Shown in pieces: positions 33,802 to 39,752 of a stretch of DNA of 39,752 nt. The DNA is from Flavobacterium sp. Root420 (GTDB lineage Bacteria; Bacteroidota; Bacteroidia; Flavobacteriales; Flavobacteriaceae), in contig NZ_LMEF01000016.1 in NCBI RefSeq assembly GCF_001427905.1, positions 1-39,752 of the forward strand, given 5' to 3'. The notes beneath the pieces are model-generated. The model worked only from the letters and a program-made list of their open reading frames with translations, did no database searches and was not told the origin of the DNA. Within the stretch, counting starts at the first letter, position 1. Each line of letters begins with the position of its first letter. The translations under genes were made by a program, and so were the position numbers.

Positions 33802-35049
33802 TTAAAATAAGTCTTTGTTAATCGTGCTGTTTAATTCTTCTCCTGAAAGTGCTAGTTTTTTCTTCAATTCATTAACCTGAACCGTTGCCTGATTGTAGCT
33901 CTCCATAAAATCCGTAAACTCTAGTAAACTCACGTTTCGTTTTTGAAAATTGTTTAGCATTCCGTTGTAAACTGCATCAAAATCAGAATTTACGGTTGGA
34001 TTTATAACCGAGTAATTTTTGCGTGATTCATCCCATTTATTCCATGCCGATGTAATTTCTGTTTGCAATTGCAAGTCAAAATTTTGTTTTTCAACTTTAG
34101 ATTGATCCAAAATGGTTTGGGCATATTTTATGTTTCCTTTGTTTTTATTCCAAAGCGGAAGTGGAATCCCAAGCGTTAAATTTGCTTCTTTATTAAAAGC
34201 ACCGCTTCGTTGATCGTAATTAGCGCCAACGGTGATATCCGGAACGGAAAGTGATTTTTGCCATTTTACATTGATTTCGTTGGCATCAATTTCTTTTTGT
34301 TTGGCTAAGTAATCAGGGCGATTAGCGATGGCTTGATCCTCAAATGATTTTAAATCAAAATTGATAGTTTTAAGATATTTATTGAATTCTGTGTCCGATA
34401 CAATCGGAACTATAGTTTCAGTTGAGTTCAATAACAATTTCAAATTGGCCTGCTCTTCAATATTGTTATTGACCACTTCCATTCTTTCATTTTTAAAATT
34501 CAGATAAAGTGATTGTAAACGAACAACATCTTTCAAAGGAATATTTCCTTTTTGTGCCTGAATAGAGTAGGAGTTGATTAAGTCTTCAATGTGAGCGAGT
34601 TGCTTATCAGTAGTTTCAAGACTTTTGGTGTTGTAATAAACGGTATAAAAGCTTTTGCGTAACTGCAATTTTAAGGTTCTTAGTAGATCATTAAATTGCA
34701 ATTCGGCCAATTGCTCATTAGTTTGAGCCAGTTTTACTTCATTGCGTTTTTTTCCACCTAAATAAATAAGCTGTTCAATACCAAATGCTTTTTGTCCCTC
34801 TTTTCCAATGTCGAAATATTGATTTCTCTCCGGATTATAAGCATTTAATTCTGCGGTAATTGTCGGATTATCCCAAATACGGGCTTGAATGGTCAGCGCT
34901 TTTGAAGCGTCAATATTATATTGAGAGGCCAGCAAAAAAAGATTGTTTTTTAAAAATTGGCTTTCACAATCTTCCAGAGTGACTGTTTTTTGAGCCAAAC
35001 CTACCTGACTTATTAAAATCAGAAATAGTAGTGCAAATAACTTTTTCAT
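33802..35049 (-). CDS. TolC-family outer-membrane efflux protein
   Basis: This 415-residue protein has a signal peptide ending near VGLAQ (residue 19). The OEP-fold repeats are visible as two long helical hairpins, e.g. LEDCESQFLKNNLFLLASQYNIDASKA and its repeat near ANRPDYLAKQKEIDANEINVKWQKS. It forms the trimeric exit channel for the adaptor and pump encoded downstream. It is the first gene of the efflux operon. The 108 bases before it hold a -7-like element and four CCTTAA-type direct repeats, a likely regulated promoter. Confidence 0.93.
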   Translation of the reverse strand: MKKLFALLFLILISQVGLAQKTVTLEDCESQFLKNNLFLLASQYNIDASKALTIQARIWDNPTITAELNAYNPERNQYFDIGKEGQKAFGIEQLIYLGGKKRNEVKLAQTNEQLAELQFNDLLRTLKLQLRKSFYTVYYNTKSLETTDKQLAHIEDLINSYSIQAQKGNIPLKDVVRLQSLYLNFKNERMEVVNNNIEEQANLKLLLNSTETIVPIVSDTEFNKYLKTINFDLKSFEDQAIANRPDYLAKQKEIDANEINVKWQKSLSVPDITVGANYDQRSGAFNKEANLTLGIPLPLWNKNKGNIKYAQTILDQSKVEKQNFDLQLQTEITSAWNKWDESRKNYSVINPTVNSDFDAVYNGMLNNFQKRNVSLLEFTDFMESYNQATVQVNELKKKLALSGEELNSTINKDLF

Positions 35050-35069
35050 TGTATCGGTTTTATTTGATA

Positions 35070-35128
35070 CAAAGATGCTATTGCAAGACTTTAAGACGCC
35101 TTAAGAACGACCTTAAAAAGACCTTAAA
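35070..35128 (-). promoter_or_regulatory. Candidate metal-responsive promoter/operator with four direct repeats
   Basis: CTTTAAG (35089), CCTTAAG (35099), CCTTAAA (35111) and CCTTAAA (35122) start 10, 12 and 11 bases apart, on one face of the helix. They lie upstream of a leftward CATCTTTG (35070-35077), a weak version of TAnnTTTG with no -33 TTG. This fits activation by an OmpR-type regulator, whose subunits bind direct repeats about 10-11 bp apart. Confidence 0.6.
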
Positions 35129-35157
35129 AATGTATTTAGATGGAAGCGGAAATGATT

Positions 35158-36516
35158 TTAATGAAAAATCAACTGAAAGAGATTGGTGTTTTTTCCAGGA
35201 ATACTGTATTCGATTGAAGCTTTATGAAGCGTCAGAATACGATTCACAATGCGTAATCCCAGGCCAAAACCAGTTGTGCCTTTGGAATTGGCACCACGCA
35301 TAAACGGCTGAAAAAGATTCTTTTGCTCGTTTTCGTCTAATGTATTTCCTGTATTTGAAATTGAAATGATAAGATGATTATTTTTAGTGCTTATTTTTAC
35401 TTTGGCTTGTTTGTTATCAGAGTAAACACAAGCATTTTTTAAAACATTACTTAAAGCAATTTCGAGTAAGTTTTTATTTCCTTTAATTTCTAAAGCAGTA
35501 TCCAGATTATCGTTTTCTTCCATTTCAAAAAGAATCACAAAATCAGGAAAGCTTTTATTTAAATTCTCAATTGCAGAAAACAGAATTTCATCCATTCGAT
35601 GCTCTTCATGATTTTCATGATTCTTATTATCTATTTTTGAAAGAATCAATAATGAATTAATCAATTCTGTTAGTTGATTGACATCCCCTAAAATAGTCTT
35701 TAAGAAAGATTTTCCTTTATCAGAAGTAGCCGAATCAGTAATTGTATTTTCAATCTGCGAAGTTATTCTGGAAAGCGGAGTTCTAAGCTCGTGTGAGGCA
35801 TGCGCCGTGAATTCTTTTTGTTTTTGATAGGAGATTTCAATTCGATCCATCATGAAATTAAATTCATTGGCAATCAAATCAATTTCGTTTTTAGTAGTTT
35901 TTGACTCGATACGAGTATCAAGATTGTTCTCGTTGATATTTTTTATTTTTTGATGAAAAAGACTTAACGGGCTCATGGCTTTTTTTACCATAAATGAAGT
36001 TAGTACCCAACAAATACACGTAAAGAATATATAAGAAACAATTAGGGTATATCTAAGGAAAAGCAATTTTCGTTTGCCATAATCATCTGTTGCAGATATT
36101 AAAGCGTAAAAATCCTTGTCTTTTGTATCATAAAAAACACCATAAACCTCATAATCGCCTTGTTGTTTAAAAAAGGTTTTATGTTTTTTAAGGTATTTCA
36201 AATCATCAATAGACCAATTTATTTTCGCATCGTCAATACTGCTGTAAATTAATTTGTAGTTGGAATCAAATACTAATGTTTTCTCGTCATACAATCTGTT
36301 AATTGAGTTTTGATCAATCATTTTCAAAAGCTGATCATCGACTTCCTTAACATTCACCAGAAGTTTAATGTTAGAAAGCGCTTTTATTTCCAGACGATCC
36401 CGAAATTCCTCTTTTCTAAAATTAGAATACAAAACAAATATCACAGTAGAAGCCAACCCAAATAGGATTGTAAATAGCAAACTAACTAAAAGTGATATTC
36501 GGTTTTTTAAAGTCAT
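35158..36516 (-). CDS. HAMP-domain sensor histidine kinase of the efflux locus
   Basis: This 452-residue inner-membrane kinase has helices at about 9-30 and 153-173, with a periplasmic sensor loop between them. A HAMP linker follows. The H-box is FTAHASHELRTPLSRITSQ, the N-box EIALSNVLKNACVYSDNK, and the G-box GTTGFGLGLRIV. It should autophosphorylate on the H-box histidine and pass phosphate to the response regulator, whose gene overlaps it by 4 bases. Its position next to the metal pump suggests it senses periplasmic metal, like CusS/CzcS; the loop has no obvious Cys/His cluster. Confidence 0.95.
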   Translation of the reverse strand: MTLKNRISLLVSLLFTILFGLASTVIFVLYSNFRKEEFRDRLEIKALSNIKLLVNVKEVDDQLLKMIDQNSINRLYDEKTLVFDSNYKLIYSSIDDAKINWSIDDLKYLKKHKTFFKQQGDYEVYGVFYDTKDKDFYALISATDDYGKRKLLFLRYTLIVSYIFFTCICWVLTSFMVKKAMSPLSLFHQKIKNINENNLDTRIESKTTKNEIDLIANEFNFMMDRIEISYQKQKEFTAHASHELRTPLSRITSQIENTITDSATSDKGKSFLKTILGDVNQLTELINSLLILSKIDNKNHENHEEHRMDEILFSAIENLNKSFPDFVILFEMEENDNLDTALEIKGNKNLLEIALSNVLKNACVYSDNKQAKVKISTKNNHLIISISNTGNTLDENEQKNLFQPFMRGANSKGTTGFGLGLRIVNRILTLHKASIEYSIPGKNTNLFQLIFH

Positions 36517-37193
36517 TCCTGATCGCTTAAATAATATCCGTAACCAATTTTGGTCCGAATCAGTTTTGTTTCGTGGTCTTTATCAATTTTCTTTCTTAAA
36601 AAATTGATATAAACTTCAATTGTATTCTGATTGGTTTCGATATGATAATCCCAAAGTTTCTCTGCAATAAATTGCTTAGATAATACTTTTCCTTTGACTT
36701 GAGCCAAAATCAAAATCAATTTAAATTCTTTTGGAGTCAGTTTGATTTCTTCACCTGAGCGAAATACTTTCATGTCATCTTCAAGAATTTCTAAATCCTG
36801 AATTATAATTTTTTTCTCTGATTGTTGCGGAATCTCTTTTCGTCTTAATAAGGAAGAACTTCGGGCATACAATTCTTCAAAATGAAAAGGTTTAACCAAA
36901 TAATCATCAGCACCATTATCAAACGAAGCTAATTTATCTTCAATTTCGCTAAAAGCCGTGAGCATAATGATAGGTGTCTTTTTGTCAACTTCCCGAATTC
37001 CCTTGCAAACTTCAATTCCATTTGTGCCCGGAACATTAATATCAAGAATGATTAAATCATATTCGTTGGGAAAATATTTTTTCAATAACAAAGAACCATC
37101 ATAATAAGGTACACACTCGAATTCTTTTGAAGTAAAGAATGCTGAGATTTCTTTAGATAAAGTAAAATCGTCTTCGAGTAGTAGTATTTTCAT
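36513..37193 (-). CDS. OmpR-family response regulator of the efflux locus
   Basis: This 226-residue protein has a receiver domain (1-118) with acidic Glu7-Asp8-Asp9, phosphoacceptor Asp51 (LIILDINVPG) and the conserved Lys in DYLVKPFHFEEL. The winged-helix DNA-binding domain (about 130-224) contains IKLTPKEFKLILIL and TIEVYINFLRKKID. It likely activates the TolC-adaptor-pump operon through the CCTTAA repeats at 35089-35128. The gene starts the leftward locus and overlaps the kinase gene by ATGA. A perfect 13-bp palindrome lies 15 bases before its start. Confidence 0.95.
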   Translation of the reverse strand: MKILLLEDDFTLSKEISAFFTSKEFECVPYYDGSLLLKKYFPNEYDLIILDINVPGTNGIEVCKGIREVDKKTPIIMLTAFSEIEDKLASFDNGADDYLVKPFHFEELYARSSSLLRRKEIPQQSEKKIIIQDLEILEDDMKVFRSGEEIKLTPKEFKLILILAQVKGKVLSKQFIAEKLWDYHIETNQNTIEVYINFLRKKIDKDHETKLIRTKIGYGYYLSDQE

Positions 37194-37207
37194 GTTGTTT
37201 TTTATGA

Positions 37208-37237
37208 GTCAATTCGGTTAATAATAACCGAATTGAC
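37208..37237 (-). repeat. Perfect palindrome upstream of the response regulator
   Basis: GTCAATTCGGTTA (37208-37220) and TAACCGAATTGAC (37225-37237) pair exactly around a 4-base loop. It sits between the M42 peptidase stop and the regulator start. It could terminate the peptidase transcript, though no U-tract follows leftwards, or be an operator or leader hairpin. Confidence 0.75.
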
Positions 37238-37253
37238 GTTTTAAATTTACTTC

Positions 37254-38342
37254 TTATTTAAAATAAGAAAAAGTCTCATTGTTTTCAATCTTCAATAATG
37301 ATTGGTAAATCAACTGAATTACATTTTCGACATCTTCTTTGTGAACCATTTCAACAGTCGTATGCATATAACGTAAAGGTAACGAAATCAATGCTGATGC
37401 TACACCGCCATTGCTATAAGCAAAAGCATCTGTATCTGTTCCGGTCGCTCTTGAAGTTGCGTGACGCTGAAATGGAATTTCATTTTCCTCTGCAGTATCT
37501 ACAATTAAATCACGTAATTTATTTTGAACTGCAGGAGCATAAGCAATTACAGGGCCTTTACCCATTTTAAGATCGCCTTCTACTTTTTTGTCAATCATCG
37601 GAGTAGTGGTATCGTGGCAAACATCAGTAACAATAGCCACATTTGGTTTAATAGTTTGCGCAATCATTTCAGCACCACGTAAACCTATCTCTTCCTGAAC
37701 TGAGTTTACAATATACAGTCCAAATGGAAGTGTTTTTTTGTTCTCATGCAATAAACGCGCTACTTCAGCAATCATAAAACCACCCATTCTGTTATCAATA
37801 GCACGACAAACGAATTTATTTTCGTTTAAAATCATGAATTCATCAGGATAAGTAATCACACAACCCACATGAACACCCATTTCAAGAACTTGTTCTTTGG
37901 TTTCGCATCCTAAATCAATAAAAATATTACTTAATTTCGGAATCTCCTCCTTGTCACGTAAACGAGTATGAATCGCCGGCCATCCAAAAACACCTTTTAC
38001 AATTCCCTTTTTAGTATGAATATTAACTCTTTTAGATGGCGCAATCTGATGATCAGAACCACCATTACGTATTACATATAATAGACCATCATCTGTAATG
38101 TAATTAACATACCACGAAATTTCATCTGCATGACCTTCGATTACAACTTTAAAAGGAGCATCAGGATTTATAATTCCTACTGCTGTTCCATAAGTATCGG
38201 TAATAAAAGTATCAACGTATGGTTTTAAATAATTCATCCAAAGTTTTTGTCCTTCACTTTCATATCCAGTAGGTGAGGCGTTATTTAGGTAGCTTTCCAG
38301 GAAAGCAATTGAGGTATCTTTTAAGATAGATTCTGTACTCAT
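37254..38342 (-). CDS. M42-family metallo-aminopeptidase (glutamyl/deblocking aminopeptidase-like)
   Basis: This 362-residue cytoplasmic enzyme has the dinuclear M42 layout. Ligands and catalytic residues are in VIEGHADEISW, CRAIDNRMGGFM, VNSVQEEIGLRGAE, IVTDVCHDTTTP, and RYMHTTVEMVH near the C terminus. Length and motif order match the tetrahedral TET aminopeptidases, which trim peptides after proteasome-like cleavage. It diverges from the DUF4294 gene across an 81-base spacer. Cellulase-M and YhfE-type annotations are synonyms. Confidence 0.93.
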   Translation of the reverse strand: MSTESILKDTSIAFLESYLNNASPTGYESEGQKLWMNYLKPYVDTFITDTYGTAVGIINPDAPFKVVIEGHADEISWYVNYITDDGLLYVIRNGGSDHQIAPSKRVNIHTKKGIVKGVFGWPAIHTRLRDKEEIPKLSNIFIDLGCETKEQVLEMGVHVGCVITYPDEFMILNENKFVCRAIDNRMGGFMIAEVARLLHENKKTLPFGLYIVNSVQEEIGLRGAEMIAQTIKPNVAIVTDVCHDTTTPMIDKKVEGDLKMGKGPVIAYAPAVQNKLRDLIVDTAEENEIPFQRHATSRATGTDTDAFAYSNGGVASALISLPLRYMHTTVEMVHKEDVENVIQLIYQSLLKIENNETFSYFK

Positions 38343-38423
38343 AAAAATATTTTTTTGCTAAATTATAAATTTGGTATTAGAGTTGTGTATAAATATATAA
38401 TTTTACATTTAAATTATGACTCA

Positions 38424-39119
38424 ATGAGATTCACCTACATTCTTTTATTCTTTATATTGATTTCGTTTACAAGCCAGGCTCAGGTTACGCCAAAAGAAAA
38501 TGAGCAAATGGGCTACATTCTAACAGAACGGGATTCGATTTTGGGCGATACCATTGAATTGCCTGAGATTATCATTACCAAAGAGAAGCTTGATCCCGAA
38601 GCCCAAAAGCAATTTATGATTCTTCAAAATAGAGTTTATAAAGTATATCCTTATGCTAAATTAGCTGCAGATCGATTGACCGCTTTAAATCAGGGAATGG
38701 CGCGTCTGAAAACCAATCGTGAAAAAAAGAAGTATTTTAAAATTGTAGAAGACTACCTTAATAACGAATTCGAAGCAAGGCTAAAAAAGCTGTCTCGTAA
38801 ACAAGGTCAGATTCTCGTAAAGCTGGTTCATAGACAAACCGGAATTACAACCTATGAATTAATACGAACCCTAAAAAGTGGTTTCAAAGCATTCGTTTCA
38901 AACACCACCGCCAATTTATTCGATATTAGTTTAAAGAAAGAGTACAATCCATACGAAGTCAACGAAGACTATTTGATAGAAACCATTCTTCAAAGGGCAT
39001 TCGAGTCCGGCCGATTGGTAAATCAGAGGCCAGCTAAACCAATAAACTATAACGACCTAATGAATCAATGGGAAGCAAAAGCGAAACAAGTCAAAACCGA
39101 AGAGGCTAAAGATAAATAG
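38424..39119 (+). CDS. Exported DUF4294 protein
   Basis: This 231-residue protein begins MRFTYILLFFILISFTSQAQ, a clear signal peptide. The DUF4294 signature follows, with LPEIIITKEKLDPEAQKQF, NRVYKVYPYAKLAADRL and GQILVKLVHRQTGITTYELI. The mature protein is helical and very basic. The family is widespread in Bacteroidetes with no known role. The frame is open 23 codons farther upstream, but ATG 38424 fits the signal peptide. A strong terminator follows, so it is a single-gene unit. Confidence 0.9.
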   Translation: MRFTYILLFFILISFTSQAQVTPKENEQMGYILTERDSILGDTIELPEIIITKEKLDPEAQKQFMILQNRVYKVYPYAKLAADRLTALNQGMARLKTNREKKKYFKIVEDYLNNEFEARLKKLSRKQGQILVKLVHRQTGITTYELIRTLKSGFKAFVSNTTANLFDISLKKEYNPYEVNEDYLIETILQRAFESGRLVNQRPAKPINYNDLMNQWEAKAKQVKTEEAKDK

Positions 39120-39142
39120 TATCTCTTTATATATAGTATTAC

Positions 39143-39180
39143 GACCCGGCAGTTTTCCAAAACTGTCGGGTCTGTTTTTT
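39143..39180 (+). terminator. Terminator of the DUF4294 gene
   Basis: GACCCGGCAGTTTT (39143-39156) pairs with AAAACTGTCGGGTC (39159-39172), 14 bp with one G-U and a 2-base loop drawn fully paired. TGTTTTTT follows. Confidence 0.92.
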
Positions 39181-39667
39181 ATACCTATATATAAGGAGAA
39201 ACAATACGAATATCTTTTTGTCAAGCGCAGCGAAGCCAAAGCATTTTGGAATTTGGGATTTCGTTATTGTAATTTGGATTTTATTCAGGAGCTATTCCCG
39301 CTATCCGTTCTAATCTTTTGCTTTTTAAAGAAAAAATCAAAAGGATTTCCACCCGAGGCTTCGGAACTATCGGGGCTAGGGGAGTCGTTTTCAAAAAAGA
39401 TAATCGTTTTGCAGAAGAAAAAGGAAGACTTTGCGCCCTGGCGTCTTTGCGAGAACCTAACAAAAATGGGAAACCCCAGCTTTGTGCCTTTTTGAAAAGC
39501 AGGCATAGCTCAATAAAAAGGGAAAAGCGAAACTTTGTGTCTTAGTGCCTTTGTGGTAAAATGGCCCAAAATAAGGAAAATCCAACAAAGCCCAAAAAAA
39601 CTTCGTATTATAAAAACCGCCATACCAGCAACTTATAAAAAAGATTGAAATTATATAATAAAAAAGC
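39181..39667. other. Noncoding stretch with dispersed flavobacterial repeats
   Basis: No gene is supported here; overlapping short frames on both strands are by-products of repeat sequence. Positions 39285-39380 (CAGGAGCTATTCCCGCTATC start, ATCGGGGCTAGG end) contain a hairpin: AATCTTTTG (39312-39320) with CAAAAGGATT (39338-39347), extended by a T5/A5 pair. From memory this resembles an element scattered between genes in many Flavobacterium genomes. Positions 39429-39555 carry CTTTGCG and CTTTGTGGTAAAAT strings related to the repeats at 13471-13531 and 18914-18981. Confidence 0.6.
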
Positions 39668-39697
39668 TTGCAGAACTCAATAAAGGTGCTACTTTTG
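39668..39697 (+). promoter_or_regulatory. Strong promoter, probably of an rRNA operon
   Basis: TTG (39668-39670), a 19-base spacer and TACTTTTG (39690-39697) match the consensus exactly. The bases that follow (CACCCGC, then GTTCACTGAAATACTGACAG at 39718-39737) resemble Bacteroidetes rRNA leaders with a boxA-like GTTCnnTGA. The 16S gene would lie beyond the window. Confidence 0.6.
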
Positions 39698-39752
39698 CAC
39701 CCGCAAGAGCGATAGACGTTCACTGAAATACTGACAGGCATTAAGAATCAAA

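Noticed and set aside
39253..39741. Several overlapping short frames on both strands
   Set aside because: They all fall in dispersed repeat sequence, overlap one another, and have no credible protein features.
1..39752. tRNA genes
   Set aside because: No cloverleaf with a T-loop GTTCRANNC and matching acceptor stem was found on inspection of spacers.

Overview
The window is chromosomal DNA of a Flavobacterium-like member of the Bacteroidetes. The evidence is low G+C, gliding-motility ABC genes gldF and gldG, a TonB receptor paired with a FecR anti-sigma factor, several promoters of the Bacteroidetes form TTG-N(19-21)-TAnnTTTG, few Shine-Dalgarno sequences, and the housekeeping genes dnaN, mnmE and purC. 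No CRISPR array, tRNA or prophage was seen. The left edge holds the last 30 codons of a probable IS4-type transposase. The right edge appears to stop inside the promoter and leader of an rRNA operon.

Region 1 (1-8.4 kb) is the most interesting. An ECF sigma factor, a FecR anti-sigma factor and an STN-containing TonB-dependent receptor run rightwards. A lipoprotein, a zinc metalloprotease lipoprotein and a small outer-membrane barrel run leftwards from the same intergenic region. The fecR-receptor pair and the leftward operon are both preceded by the same bipartite element, TATAGGGTAA-N13-TGTCTTA, with an identical 13-base spacer. I read this as the promoter of the neighbouring sigma factor, so both transcripts would form one cell-surface-signalling regulon. 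The lipoprotein has four tandem units of about 42 residues plus a lipocalin-like tail. The protease has an archaemetzincin-like zinc core that seems to be interrupted by an insertion.

Region 2 (8.4-23 kb) is mostly housekeeping: phosphoglycerate mutase, MnmE, a tandem universal stress protein, a membrane-anchored MutS-like ATPase, a DsbA/FrnE-like oxidoreductase, an outer-membrane barrel, the beta clamp, GldG/GldF, an ABM-domain protein, a small lipoprotein, a SAM hydroxide adenosyltransferase, PhoH, a lipoprotein and a DUF1801 protein. Several intergenic stretches carry short dispersed repeats. One of them supplies the last codons of the DsbA-like gene, and a triplicated 7-mer lies inside mnmE.

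Region 3 (23-29.5 kb) has a HAD phosphatase, an exported S9 peptidase, PurC, an SRPBCC protein, an exported ankyrin protein and a DUF2238 membrane protein. Strong hairpin terminators separate most of them.

Region 4 (29.6-37.2 kb) is a leftward heavy-metal efflux locus: response regulator, histidine kinase, TolC-like outer-membrane protein, membrane-fusion lipoprotein and CzcA/CusA-type RND pump. Four direct CCTTAA-type repeats on a 10-12 bp pitch lie just upstream of the efflux genes and are a candidate operator for the response regulator.

Region 5 (37.2-39.75 kb) has an M42 aminopeptidase, a DUF4294 protein with a strong terminator, about 450 bases of repeat-like noncoding sequence, and the putative rRNA promoter.
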